From assembly GCF_018704125.1 (NCBI RefSeq), contig NZ_JAGTIS010000001.1, forward strand, positions 620,001 through 684,000: a stretch of 64,000 nt of DNA, given 5' to 3'. This DNA is from Metapseudomonas boanensis. GTDB lineage: Bacteria > Pseudomonadota > Gammaproteobacteria > Pseudomonadales > Pseudomonadaceae. Below the pieces are notes generated by a model, which was given only the letters and a program-made list of their open reading frames with translations, did no database searches and was not told where the DNA came from. The translations under genes and the position numbers were made by a program. This document shows positions 26,839 through 35,367 of this stretch, piece after piece (the first letter of the stretch is position 1; every line of letters begins with the position of its first letter).

Positions 26839-27210
26839 ATGTCCGAATCCAATCCATGCTTGGCGTGCGGCGCCTGTTGCGCGCATTTTCGTGTGTCTTT
26901 CTTTTGGGGTGAGTGCCAGTCCGCCGGCGGTATCGTGCCGGATGATCGGGTAGTCCAGATCAGCCCCCATCTGGTTGCTATGCAGGGGACCGAGAGCAAG
27001 CCCGTGCGTTGCGTCGGCCTACTCGGCGAGGTGGGTTGCGGCGTACGCTGTGCCTTGTACGAGCACCGCTCCAGCACCTGTCGGGAATTCGAGGCGTCCT
27101 GGTCCAATGGTGAGCACAACCCCCATTGCGATACAGCGCGAGCAGCCTACGGCATGCCGCCTTTGACACCGCCCTTGCAACCGCACCAGGTGCCGGAGCG
27201 GGTGGCCTGA
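26839..27210 (+). CDS. YkgJ-family cysteine-cluster protein
   Basis: A 123-residue cytosolic protein with an N-terminal CLACGACCAHF cluster and further cysteines in VRCVGLLGEVGCGVRCALYEHRPS-like spacing and at CREFEASW. This matches the YkgJ (UPF0153) family, predicted to chelate zinc or iron. Function is unknown. It is divergent from the trkH pair, 153 bases apart. Confidence 0.86.
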   Translation: MSESNPCLACGACCAHFRVSFFWGECQSAGGIVPDDRVVQISPHLVAMQGTESKPVRCVGLLGEVGCGVRCALYEHRSSTCREFEASWSNGEHNPHCDTARAAYGMPPLTPPLQPHQVPERVA

Positions 27211-27259
27211 CGATCTCCATCAGATAGAATGCCGGCTCTTTGGAATCTGGAGGTGGCCA

Positions 27260-27817
27260 ATGGAGGCTCTCGACGCTCTGCTTAATCGTGTATCCCTGGC
27301 CCGCCTTCAGGAGCCTGCACCTGATGCAGCCCAGCGCGAGCTCTTGTTCCGGGCGGCATTGCGGGCGCCGGATCATGGTTATCTGCGGCCGTGGCGTTTC
27401 CTGACCGTTGAGGGCGCGGCGCGTGACAAGCTCGGCGAACTGTTCGCCTCTGCGCTGCTGAGCAAGGACCCAGAGGCGTCTGAGCAAGCCATCGCCAAGG
27501 CGCGTGCCATGCCGCTGCGCGCCCCGCTCCTGGTGGTGGTTATCGCCACGTTGCAGGCAGGTCACAAGGTGCCGGAGAGCGAGCAACTGCTGTCTGCCGG
27601 TTGTGCCGCTCACGGCATACTGCTTGCCGCCCATGCCCAAGGCCTAGGAGCCATGTGGCGCACAGGAGAGATGAGCTATAACCGCCAGGTGGCCGCCGGA
27701 CTCGGCCTGAGTGAGCAGGAGCGCATCGTTGGTTTCCTCTACCTGGGCAGCGTTGCGGGCGAGCGACGCAATCCACCAGAGCTGCAGCCAGCGGACTTCG
27801 TCAAGGCCTGGGCCTGA
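27260..27817 (+). CDS. YdjA-like FMN nitroreductase
   Basis: A 185-residue minimal nitroreductase. RAALRAPDHGYLRPWRF near the N-terminus binds FMN, and GAMWRTGEMSYN is the characteristic C-terminal segment of the YdjA subgroup. It probably reduces nitro compounds or quinones with NAD(P)H; the physiological substrate is unknown. Its TGA stop abuts the stop of the convergent cpxA with no gap. Confidence 0.88.
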   Translation: MEALDALLNRVSLARLQEPAPDAAQRELLFRAALRAPDHGYLRPWRFLTVEGAARDKLGELFASALLSKDPEASEQAIAKARAMPLRAPLLVVVIATLQAGHKVPESEQLLSAGCAAHGILLAAHAQGLGAMWRTGEMSYNRQVAAGLGLSEQERIVGFLYLGSVAGERRNPPELQPADFVKAWA

Positions 27818-29143
27818 TCAGAATTCAGGGGATAACGGAAGCTCCAGAGTGGCGGCGAAGCCCCCATCGGGGTGATTCTCCAGCTTCAAGGTACCGCCAT
27901 GGCGCTCCGCCGCGCGGCGGGCGATGGCCAGGCCAAGACCGTGACCTGCCGCGGCCTGGTTGGGCGCGCGGTAGAACGGCTCACCCAGTCGTGTCAGGTG
28001 CTCCGAGGCGACTCCAGGCCCGTGGTCGCGCACGCGGATCAGTAACCGATCCGCTTCCTGGTGTGCCGCGATCTCGATGGGCTGCCCGGGCGAGTTGAAG
28101 CGCAGGGCGTTGCGCAGGAGGTTGTCCAATGCGCGTTCCAGCATGTCGCGCCAGCCGTCCAGCCGGACTCCGCTTTCACATTCGACTCGCAGGTCCTGTT
28201 CCGGATCCAGCAGCTTGGCATCGTCGACCAGTTCGTCCAGTAGCGGGCGTAGCTGGATCGGTTGGCGGGCGCCTGGCTCTGCATCCAGGCGTGCCAGTGC
28301 GAGAATTTCGCTGATCAAGGCTTCAAGTCGGTCGCATTCTTGGCTGAGTCGGGGCCAGAGACGATCGCGCTGCTCTGGGGTGGCACGCTCAGCCAGGGCA
28401 AGGGCGACCCGCAGACGGGCGAGTGGCGAGCGCAGTTCATGGGAGACATCACGCAGCAATTGGCGTTGACTGCCAATCAGCCCCTGGAGTCGTTGTCCCA
28501 TGCGGTTGAAATCACCCGCAAGTACGCCAAGCTCGTCGCGGCGGCGGGCCAGCCTGGACAGGCTGTCCTGCTGGTAGGCGGTTTGCCCCAGGTCGTGGAC
28601 AGCACGACGTAGGCGGTTAAGCGGTCGGGTAATGGACAGGGTCAGCGCCAGGCTGAACAGGGTCAGCACCACCAATGCAATGACCAGGGCACTGATTGGC
28701 CACAGAAGGCTCCCACGGTGCCAGGCATCGAGTTCCGGGTAGGGAATGCGGTAGATCAGCAGGTAGGACTCGTTGCTGGCGGGGCTGGTGTACTCCTCGG
28801 TCAGTCGGCGCCAGGGCAGCCGGCGCTTGTTGGGGTGGCGCGCCTCGAAAGCCGCGGCGCGTGGCGGGAAGGTGCCTTCCACCACCGGATGTCCGGTGTC
28901 GTTAAGTATCTGCACGTCGATCCGGGCGCGGTGCCGGAAGCGCTCGAGGTAGCTCTGGGTGTCGCTTGGGCCCTGGGATTCATAGCGCTGGACCAACTGC
29001 TCGGCGAGTCCTTGCAGGGCGGGATGACGGCTGAGGATCCAGGCGTCCTGATTCAGGGCGCGGCCAAGCAGGATCGACAGACCGGCTACGATAGCCAGGG
29101 CCAGCCACAGGGTTGCGAGAATCCGCCAGAACAGTGAGCGCAC
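27818..29143 (-). CDS. cpxA: CpxA-like sensor histidine kinase
   Basis: A 441-residue membrane kinase. TM1 (about 5-30), a periplasmic loop (about 31-145), TM2 (about 148-170), HAMP (about 171-225), HisKA with the phosphorylated His235 in RDVSHELRSPLARLR, and an ATPase domain with DNLLRNALRF, RDHGPGV and GHGLGLAIAR. The GTG at 29143 is chosen because AGGAG lies eight bases before it; a TTG seven codons upstream has no such site. It is the last gene of cpxR-cpxP-cpxA, so it should sense envelope stress and phosphorylate CpxR. Confidence 0.87.
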   Translation of the reverse strand: MRSLFWRILATLWLALAIVAGLSILLGRALNQDAWILSRHPALQGLAEQLVQRYESQGPSDTQSYLERFRHRARIDVQILNDTGHPVVEGTFPPRAAAFEARHPNKRRLPWRRLTEEYTSPASNESYLLIYRIPYPELDAWHRGSLLWPISALVIALVVLTLFSLALTLSITRPLNRLRRAVHDLGQTAYQQDSLSRLARRRDELGVLAGDFNRMGQRLQGLIGSQRQLLRDVSHELRSPLARLRVALALAERATPEQRDRLWPRLSQECDRLEALISEILALARLDAEPGARQPIQLRPLLDELVDDAKLLDPEQDLRVECESGVRLDGWRDMLERALDNLLRNALRFNSPGQPIEIAAHQEADRLLIRVRDHGPGVASEHLTRLGEPFYRAPNQAAAGHGLGLAIARRAAERHGGTLKLENHPDGGFAATLELPLSPEF

Positions 29144-29227
29144 TCGAATACTCCTGAACAGCAAAGCCCACCAGGCCGGCTGGCCTGATGGGCAGGGTAG
29201 TGGGCCGTCGGCACGGGGCCGCGGGTG

Positions 29228-29641
29228 TTACTGGGCCTTTTTGTCCTTCTCAGCCTTCCAGGCCTCGAACTCGGCGCGTTCGGCACGGCGCTCTTCCAGC
29301 TTCTTCTGCAGGTCGTCGAAGGCTTTCTGCTGCTCGGGTTTGAGCTGCGCGCGGATCGCGTCGCGATTCTTGGTTTCAGCGGCTTTCAGCTCGTCCTGCA
29401 TGGCCTTCTGCTCGGCGGCGGGCAGTTTGTCCAGGTAGCGCTGGGTGATCTCGTGGCGGCTTTTCATCTGCTCGCGCATCAGTTTGCCGATTTCCTGGCG
29501 CTGCTCGCGGGTAAGGTCCAGCTCTTTGAACATGTGCGCGCCACCGTAACCGTGTTCGTGGCGCGGGCCGCCTTCAGGCATGGCCATGGCCACAGTAGGC
29601 AGTGCGGCGGCGAGCAGCAGGGCGGTGAGTGTCTTGCGCAT
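29228..29641 (-). CDS. CpxP/Spy-like periplasmic LTXXQ protein
   Basis: A 137-residue protein with a signal peptide (MRKTLTALLLAAALPTVAMA) and a helical, highly charged mature part. The two family motifs are LDLTREQRQEIG and LKPEQQKAF. Spy and CpxP are periplasmic chaperones; CpxP also inhibits the CpxA sensor. Its place between cpxR and cpxA, behind a tandem GTAAA site, supports that role here. Confidence 0.87.
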   Translation of the reverse strand: MRKTLTALLLAAALPTVAMAMPEGGPRHEHGYGGAHMFKELDLTREQRQEIGKLMREQMKSRHEITQRYLDKLPAAEQKAMQDELKAAETKNRDAIRAQLKPEQQKAFDDLQKKLEERRAERAEFEAWKAEKDKKAQ

Positions 29642-29724
29642 GGTGGTTCTCCTCGTTTCGATTCCGGCCGGTTGCCGGATGTGCCCAGTCTAGGGATGGC
29701 AAGGTCAAGGGCAGTCAGCCGAGG

Positions 29725-29740
29725 GTAAAGCCTGAGTAAA
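29725..29740 (+). promoter_or_regulatory. Candidate CpxR box upstream of the cpxP-like gene
   Basis: GTAAA at 29725-29729 and GTAAA at 29736-29740 repeat with an 11-base period, the tandem pattern recognised by CpxR. It lies about 84-99 bases before the cpxP-like start, reading on the opposite strand. Regulation by CpxR is inferred. Confidence 0.55.
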
Positions 29741-29764
29741 GAGGTGCCTGTCAGGCTGAGCGTC

Positions 29765-29788
29765 TGTAGGAGCGAACTCATTCGCGAA
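29765..29788. repeat. REP-like half element
   Basis: TGTAGGAGCGAA followed by CTC and ATTCGCGAA shares the TGTAGGAGC arm of the element at 19764 and the ATTCGCG arm of that at 11404. It sits in the cpxR-cpxP gap, beside the GTAAA box. Confidence 0.5.
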
Positions 29789-29822
29789 ACGCTGTGTAGC
29801 CTCACCGATGGGGCTACCGCTG

Positions 29823-30500
29823 TCAGGCGCTGTAGTAGTAGCCGCGGCTACGCAGCGCCAGGATGCGCGGGCGGCCGTCGGCATGCAGACCGAGCTTCTT
29901 GCGCAGGTTGCTGACGTGCATGTCGAGGCTGCGGTCGTACAGGGTGAGCTTGCGTCCCAGCGCCAGTTGCGCCAGCTGTTGCTTATCAAGGGGCTCACCG
30001 GGCTGGCGCAGCAGGGCTTCCAGGATCCGGCCTTCGGACAGGGTCAGGCTGATCTCGTGGTCACCGATGGTCACGACGCCGCGCACCGGGCTGTAGCAAA
30101 GGTCACCCAGTTCCAGTTGGCTGGACTGCTGGGGCGGCAGTGTGCGGCGCAGCACGGCGCGCAGGCGGGCCGTGAGCTCGCGTGGGTCGCAGGGTTTGGC
30201 CAGGTAGTCATCGGCGCCCAGCTCCAGGCCGAGGATCCGGTCCAGGGGCTCGCCACGTGCCGAGAGCATCAGTACCGGCAATTCCGGGTGGTCGCTGCGT
30301 AGTTGCTTGAGTAGTTCCAGGCCGCTGCCGTCGGGCAGCATGACATCGAGCACCACGGCGGCGGGTGTCTGTTCGGCGAGGGCGAGGCGGGCCGAGCGGC
30401 CATCGTGGCACGCGCGCGCGCTGAAGCCTTCCTGGCCAAGCCAACTGATCAGGAGCTCGCAGAGCTCCTGGTCGTCGTCGATAAGCAGCAGTTCGCTCAT
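29823..30500 (-). CDS. cpxR: CpxR-like OmpR-family response regulator
   Basis: A 225-residue response regulator: receiver domain with acidic pair Asp8-Asp9 and phospho-acceptor Asp52 (VVLDVMLPDGSG), then an OmpR winged helix (about 130-225) ending KKLGLHADGRPRILALRSRGYYY. The ATG at 30500 begins exactly at the receiver strand. First gene of cpxR-cpxP-cpxA. In P. aeruginosa the corresponding regulator answers envelope stress and activates an efflux operon; the targets in this strain are not visible apart from the local GTAAA box. Confidence 0.88.
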   Translation of the reverse strand: MSELLLIDDDQELCELLISWLGQEGFSARACHDGRSARLALAEQTPAAVVLDVMLPDGSGLELLKQLRSDHPELPVLMLSARGEPLDRILGLELGADDYLAKPCDPRELTARLRAVLRRTLPPQQSSQLELGDLCYSPVRGVVTIGDHEISLTLSEGRILEALLRQPGEPLDKQQLAQLALGRKLTLYDRSLDMHVSNLRKKLGLHADGRPRILALRSRGYYYSA

Positions 30501-30650
30501 GGGGTAGGGGTATCGGTCAATTGATCCATTGGCGGCGATGTCGTTGCCCACCGCGAGCGGGCATGCCGCTCTCCTGGGATAGGACGGGATGCCACCACCC
30601 ATGGCGAGCCGGGTTGCGGCTCGCTGACGAGGACGGTGAGCGCAGTTATC

Positions 30651-30950
30651 TCAGGGGTAGACCTGCTTGAACGGTTTTACCAGCACGTCCGCGTAGACGC
30701 CGGCTGCGCGGTAGGGGTCTGCGTCCGCCCAGGCCTGTGCTGCGGCCAGGGACTCGAACTCGGCGACGATCAGGCTGCCAGTGAAACCCGCGCTACCCGG
30801 GTCGTTGCTGTCTACGGCGGGGTGCGGGCCGGCCAGCACGAGGCGGCCTTCGGCCTTCAGTTGCTCCAGACGGGCGAGGTGTGCGGGGCGGCTGGCGAGG
30901 CGGTTCTCCAGGGAGTTGGCAACGTCGCTAGCAATGATGGCGTAGAGCAT
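30651..30950 (-). CDS. YciI family protein
   Basis: A 99-residue ferredoxin-like (Dabb/YciI) protein: [43 protein letters not shown] with the conserved R-x2-H and GPHP motifs, and a closing [12 protein letters not shown]. Function is unknown; homologues are small dimeric enzymes or binding proteins. It follows yciB by 8 bases, the arrangement also found in enterobacteria. Confidence 0.9.
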   Translation of the reverse strand: MLYAIIASDVANSLENRLASRPAHLARLEQLKAEGRLVLAGPHPAVDSNDPGSAGFTGSLIVAEFESLAAAQAWADADPYRAAGVYADVLVKPFKQVYP

Positions 30951-30958
30951 GGCGGTCC

Positions 30959-31549
30959 TTATTGGTGAGGTTTCTGGGTTTCGCCGTCATGGATGTGACG
31001 GGCGAGGAAGATGCCCTGTCCGACCAGGAACAGTACGGTCATGCCCAAGCTGCCGAAGACTTTGAAGTCGACCCAGAACTCGTGGAAGGTGAAGGCCACG
31101 AACAGGTTGGCGAAGCCGCAGACCAGGAAGAACATGATCCACGCCACGTTCAGGCGGACCCAGATGGGCTGGGGCAGGTTGACCGCGTGACCCATGATGC
31201 GCTGGATCAGTGGCCTGTCACCGATGAAGTGGCTGGCGGCAAAGCCCAGGGCGAACAACCAGTTCACGACCGGTGCCTTCCATTTGAGGAAGGTCTCGCT
31301 GTGGAAGGCCAGGGTCATGCCGCCGAATACCAGGCACGCCACCAGGGTCAGCCATTGGCCTTTTTCCAGCCGACGCTGGAGCAGGAACAGGGTGCCGTAG
31401 ACGATCAGCGAACTGATGATCAAAACGGCGGTAGCGCTGAAAATTCCGCCTAGCATATAGGTATGCCCGGCAAGGTCGACGGCGCGAGGATCCAGTTTGT
31501 AGACGATGAAGAAGAGGATAAGCGGGATGAAGTCGATGAATTGTTTCAC
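30959..31549 (-). CDS. yciB: YciB/IspZ inner-membrane intracellular septation protein A
   Basis: A 196-residue integral membrane protein with five to six helices. It begins [19 protein letters not shown] when read from a GTG at 31549, which is the family N-terminus; a longer frame to 31588 adds residues not found in the family. Conserved segments include [14 protein letters not shown] and [15 protein letters not shown]. YciB interacts with elongation and division proteins and helps maintain the envelope. Operon partner of YciI. Confidence 0.9.
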   Translation of the reverse strand: MKQFIDFIPLILFFIVYKLDPRAVDLAGHTYMLGGIFSATAVLIISSLIVYGTLFLLQRRLEKGQWLTLVACLVFGGMTLAFHSETFLKWKAPVVNWLFALGFAASHFIGDRPLIQRIMGHAVNLPQPIWVRLNVAWIMFFLVCGFANLFVAFTFHEFWVDFKVFGSLGMTVLFLVGQGIFLARHIHDGETQKPHQ

Positions 31550-31615
31550 GGCGGCAGCCAGAAGCGGGATGTGGCGGCATAATAACAAACCATTCCCTTA
31601 GCGAAAGCCGACCCC

Positions 31616-32482
31616 ATGCAGATTGACCTGCACTGCCACAGTACAGCCTCCGATGGCGCCCTGGCCCCCGCCGCCCTGGTTGCGCGCGCGCGCGAACGCG
31701 GTGTACAGGTCCTGGCGCTGACCGACCACGACACCCTGGAGGGGTTGGATGAGGCCCGCGAAGCGGCCAAGTCGCTGGATATGCAACTGATAAACGGCAT
31801 CGAGCTGTCTTGCACTTGGGGTGGCGCGACTATCCACGTCCTGGGCTATGCGTTCGACACGGATGCGCCGGCGCTGGTCGCGGCGATTGCCTCGCTGCGC
31901 GAGGGGCGTTGGGCCCGTGCAGAAGAAATCTCACGTCGCTTGGCCGCCAAGGGTATGCCCGGCGCCCTGGAAGGCGCTCGAGCCGTACAGCAGCAGTTGG
32001 GAGACAGCGGAAACGCCCCGGCACGGCCGCATTTTGCCGAGTTTCTCGTGCGCGAAGGCCATGTCAGCGATCGTTCCGACGCGTTCCGAAAATGGCTGGG
32101 CGCGGGGAAGCTTGGCGATGTGAAGCAGCATTGGCCAACCCTGGAAGAGGCAGTTGGTACGCTACGTGCTGCGGGCGCCTGGATCAGCTTGGCGCACCCC
32201 TGGCAATACAATTTCACTGGCGCCAAGCGACGCAAGCTGGTGGCCGACTTCATCAAGGCTGGAGGCCATGCGCTCGAAGTCGCCAATGGCCTACAGCCCG
32301 CTGACCAGGTAGGTTGCTTGGCCGGTTTGGCGCGCGAGTTCGGCATGTTGGTGAGTGCCGGAAGCGATTTTCATGCACCCTGCGAATGGTCGGAGCTGGG
32401 CATGTACCGACCGTTGCCGGACGATTTGCCGCCAATCTGGGCGCGCTTCCGCCATGCACACAGCCATATTGCTGCCCTCTGA
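31616..32482 (+). CDS. rnm: PHP-domain phosphoesterase (RNase AM / YciV family)
   Basis: A 288-residue PHP protein. Metal-binding motifs are DLHCHSTASDG at residues 3-13, LTDHDT near 38, a central HFAEFLV histidine and the C-terminal SAGSDFHAP. YciV of E. coli (RNase AM) is a 5'-3' exonuclease that matures the 5' ends of rRNAs and also hydrolyses 3',5'-bisphosphonucleotides. The gene is divergent from yciB and 13 bases before a YciO-type gene. Confidence 0.86.
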   Translation: MQIDLHCHSTASDGALAPAALVARARERGVQVLALTDHDTLEGLDEAREAAKSLDMQLINGIELSCTWGGATIHVLGYAFDTDAPALVAAIASLREGRWARAEEISRRLAAKGMPGALEGARAVQQQLGDSGNAPARPHFAEFLVREGHVSDRSDAFRKWLGAGKLGDVKQHWPTLEEAVGTLRAAGAWISLAHPWQYNFTGAKRRKLVADFIKAGGHALEVANGLQPADQVGCLAGLAREFGMLVSAGSDFHAPCEWSELGMYRPLPDDLPPIWARFRHAHSHIAAL

Positions 32483-32495
32483 ACAGGGAGAAGTC

Positions 32496-33125
32496 GTGAG
32501 TCAATTTTTCCAGGTACACCCGGAAAACCCCCAGCCGCGCCTGATAAAACAGGCAGTGGAGATCATCAAGGCCGGTGGCGTGATCGTCTATCCGACGGAC
32601 TCATCTTACGCGCTGGGTTGCCTGATCGGCGACAAGGGGGCGGTGGAGCGAATCCGCCGGCTGCGTCGTCTGGATGAAAAGCACAATTTCACCCTGGTGT
32701 GTCGAGACCTGTCGGAATTGGGCGTGTTCGCCAAGGTCGATACCGCGGCGTTCCGACTGCTGAAGGGGCATACCCCGGGTCCGTATACGTTCATCCTCAG
32801 TGCGACCCGAGAGGTCCCGCGCATGCTCATGCATCCAAAACGGCGGACCATTGGGCTACGCGTGCCGAACCATCCCATCGCCTTGGCGCTGCTGGAGCAA
32901 CTGGGGGCGCCGCTGATGAGCACCAGTCTGATTCTGCCGGGCGAAACGCTACCGATGAGCGACCCCTACGAAATGCGCCGGATCCTCGAGCATCAGGTCG
33001 ACCTTATCATCGATGGCGGCCCCGGCGGGATGGAGGCCTCCACCGTGATCAACCTGTCCGAAGGCGAGCCCGAGGTGGTGCGCGTAGGCTGTGGCGACCC
33101 TGAGCCTTTCCTGAGCGAGGAATAA
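32496..33125 (+). CDS. YciO-type Sua5/YrdC-fold protein
   Basis: A 209-residue YrdC-like RNA-binding domain protein. From a GTG with GGGAG seven bases before it, it reads SQFFQVHPENPQPRLI, then GGVIVYPTDSSYALGC, KHNFTLVCRDLSEL and PGPYTFILSATREVPR. It resembles YciO more than TsaC/YrdC, which makes threonylcarbamoyl-AMP for tRNA t6A. Annotation pipelines call both L-threonylcarbamoyladenylate synthase; the catalytic role of YciO is less certain. Confidence 0.87.
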   Translation: MSQFFQVHPENPQPRLIKQAVEIIKAGGVIVYPTDSSYALGCLIGDKGAVERIRRLRRLDEKHNFTLVCRDLSELGVFAKVDTAAFRLLKGHTPGPYTFILSATREVPRMLMHPKRRTIGLRVPNHPIALALLEQLGAPLMSTSLILPGETLPMSDPYEMRRILEHQVDLIIDGGPGGMEASTVINLSEGEPEVVRVGCGDPEPFLSEE

Positions 33126-33143
33126 CCTCGGCCTCGCATCGAC

Positions 33144-33500
33144 TCAGAGCAGGATTGCCACCACGATCACGATCAGCAGAATGAGCAGGAAATCCGTCCC
33201 GCTCAGGGCTCCGCCTGCCGGCAGCGAGTCGATGCGCTGCGATAATTGAGCAGCTTCCTCCGCCGTCAGGGCTTTTACGCGGGCCCGGGCTGTGGCCGGA
33301 TCGACACCCAATGACTGCATTTCGTCCGCGACGGTGGCTTGCGAGAGAAATGCTTCGATCTTGGCGTGATCATCCTGGATTTGCTGAGTCGCTATCGCCT
33401 CTTGCGTGCTGATGAGACCAGCCTGGGCAGTCGCGGCGGGCAGCAGAGCGAGGCAGATGAGGATCAAGGCGGTGCTGGACATCAGGGTCAGTCGTTTCAT
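33144..33500 (-). CDS. PA2779-family small exported membrane protein
   Basis: A 118-residue protein with an N-terminal signal sequence (MKRLTLMSSTALILICLALL), a helical middle with DDHAKIEAFLSQATVADEM and QSLGVDPATARARVKALT, and a hydrophobic C-terminal helix ending LLILLIVIVVAILL. This layout matches the PA2779 family of unknown function. The ATG at 33500 has a GGAGG site. It converges on the YciO-type gene. Confidence 0.82.
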   Translation of the reverse strand: MKRLTLMSSTALILICLALLPAATAQAGLISTQEAIATQQIQDDHAKIEAFLSQATVADEMQSLGVDPATARARVKALTAEEAAQLSQRIDSLPAGGALSGTDFLLILLIVIVVAILL

Positions 33501-33633
33501 GGCATCCTCCCGAGTTTCCGCTTGAGACATCCGTGGACTGGTTCGTGCTTTGTAAGTCTGGCACAGAGTGATACTTTCAGCGCTTTCCTGCTGACGGGTA
33601 ACGTCAGCGCCCCAGGCCTGATGAGAGGATCCC

Positions 33634-34461
33634 ATGCAAGACACGCCGCCAATCGAGGCTGGCGAGGACCAGGCCAGTGCCCAGCAGGAGTTGCCTTTTG
33701 CACTGGTCTACGGCCAGGCGATCACCGAGTTGCCGCAGGACCTTTACATCCCGCCGGACGCGCTGGAGATCTTCCTCGAGGCCTTCGAAGGTCCGCTCGA
33801 CTTGCTGCTCTACCTGATTCGCAAGCAGAACATCGACATTCTCGATATCCCGGTCGCCGCGATCACTCATCAGTACATGGCCTATGTGGAGCTGATGAAA
33901 TCGGTACGACTGGAACTCGCGGCCGAATACCTGGTGATGGCTGCCATGCTCGCCGAGATCAAGTCCCGCATGCTCCTGCCGCGCTCGAACGAGATTGAAA
34001 CCGAGGAAGAAGACCCTCGCGCAGAGCTGATTCGTCGCCTGCAGGAGTACGAGCGCTTCAAGCAGGCGGCAGAAGGCATCGATGAGCTGCCCCGCGTAGG
34101 CCGCGACCTGACGGTGCCGCGGCTGGACGCCCCGCAGGCGCGTGCGCGCAAGCTGCTGCCGGACGTCTGCCTGGAAGAACTGCTGCTTTCGATGGCTGAG
34201 GTGTTGCGCCGTGCTGATCTATTCGAAAGCCACCAGATCACCCGCGAGGCGCTGTCTACCCGCGAGCGCATGAGCGAAGTGCTGGAGAAGCTCAAGGGCG
34301 GCGCTTTCGTCCCGTTCGTCGCCCTTTTCACGGCGGAGGAAGGGCGCCTCGGCGTGGTGGTGACCTTCATGGCCGTGTTGGAGCTGATCAAGGAATCCCT
34401 GGTCGAACTGGTGCAAAATGAGCCCTTCGCCCCGATCCACGTGCGTGCCCGAGCCGAATAG
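33634..34461 (+). CDS. scpA: Segregation and condensation protein ScpA
   Basis: A 275-residue kleisin subunit that bridges SMC heads in the SMC-ScpAB chromosome condensin. The N-terminal kleisin motif EAFEGPLDLLLYLIRKQNIDILDIPVAAIT is clear (about residues 50-80), and the C-terminal winged helix contains VVVTFMAVLELIKE. GAGAGGATCCC precedes the ATG. The stop touches the scpB start, so translation is coupled. Confidence 0.94.
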   Translation: MQDTPPIEAGEDQASAQQELPFALVYGQAITELPQDLYIPPDALEIFLEAFEGPLDLLLYLIRKQNIDILDIPVAAITHQYMAYVELMKSVRLELAAEYLVMAAMLAEIKSRMLLPRSNEIETEEEDPRAELIRRLQEYERFKQAAEGIDELPRVGRDLTVPRLDAPQARARKLLPDVCLEELLLSMAEVLRRADLFESHQITREALSTRERMSEVLEKLKGGAFVPFVALFTAEEGRLGVVVTFMAVLELIKESLVELVQNEPFAPIHVRARAE

Positions 34462-35247
34462 ATGAACCTGAACGACCCCAAGGAACTCGCCTTTCTGCTG
34501 GAAGCCTTTCTGCTGGCCTCTGGCAAGCCACTGTCGCTTGAGCGTTTGGCTGAGCTCTTTGAGGAGGGCGAGCGTCCGGAGTTGTCGTTGATCCGTTCAG
34601 CCCTAGCGATCCTGGCGAAAAGTTGCGAGGGCAGGGCGTTCGAGCTCAACGAGGTAGCATCCGGCTATCGCCTGCAGGTGCGTGAATGCTATTCGCCTTG
34701 GGTGGGCCGTCTTTGGGAGGAGCGCCCCCAGCGTTATTCGCGGGCGATGCTGGAAACCCTGGCGCTGATTGCCTATCGGCAGCCCATCACGCGCGGCGAG
34801 ATCGAAGACGTTCGTGGTGTAGCGGTCAACAGCCAGACCATCAAGACTTTGCTCGAGCGTGAGTGGATTCGGATCGTTGGATACCGCGACGTCCCTGGCA
34901 AGCCAGCGATGTTTGCCACCACCAGGGCATTTCTCGACCATTTCAACCTGAAGAGCCTGGAAGAGCTGCCACCACTGGCCGCGCTACGTGAGCTGGAGCC
35001 GGAACCGGTGCTGGGTCTGGATGAAGACGACGTACCCGTACCGGAGGGATTGCAGGCCCGTGCTGATGCGCAGGTGTCCGCCGAGCCTCGCGAGGAGACC
35101 AGCTTCCGCTCGCTGCTGGCAGAGCTCGATGACATGGAGCAGGGCTTGAAGACCGACTTCGATGATCTGCTGCAGGATGCGGACGAAGACGAGGCCGTGA
35201 TGGCCGAAGATGATGACGAGCCGCTGTCCGATGAAGTGCTTAATTGA
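34462..35247 (+). CDS. scpB: Segregation and condensation protein ScpB
   Basis: A 261-residue partner of ScpA with two winged-helix domains: LEAFLLASGKPLSLERLAEL and SRAMLETLALIAYRQPITRGEIEDVRG. Beyond about residue 185 it carries a long tail rich in Asp and Glu (LLQDADEDEAVMAEDDDEP), giving a protein longer than the roughly 180-200 residues of Firmicute ScpB. Such tails are common in pseudomonads; the function is unknown. Confidence 0.93.
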   Translation: MNLNDPKELAFLLEAFLLASGKPLSLERLAELFEEGERPELSLIRSALAILAKSCEGRAFELNEVASGYRLQVRECYSPWVGRLWEERPQRYSRAMLETLALIAYRQPITRGEIEDVRGVAVNSQTIKTLLEREWIRIVGYRDVPGKPAMFATTRAFLDHFNLKSLEELPPLAALRELEPEPVLGLDEDDVPVPEGLQARADAQVSAEPREETSFRSLLAELDDMEQGLKTDFDDLLQDADEDEAVMAEDDDEPLSDEVLN

Positions 35248-35316
35248 TCGCAGTCTGGCCGCTGGTCGGCGGATGGGCTGACGCGGAGGCACGACTCAAC
35301 TAGCCTGAGCTCCGTC

Positions 35317-35342
35317 GGCCGCGTATGATGCGCGGCCTTTTT
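35317..35342 (+). terminator. Rho-independent terminator between scpB and rluB
   Basis: Seven-base-pair GC stem (GGCCGCG 35317-35323 with CGCGGCC 35331-35337) followed by five T. It closes scpAB just before the rluB ribosome site at about 35355. Confidence 0.75.
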
Positions 35343-35367
35343 ATCTGCTACACCGGGAGGTGCCCAG

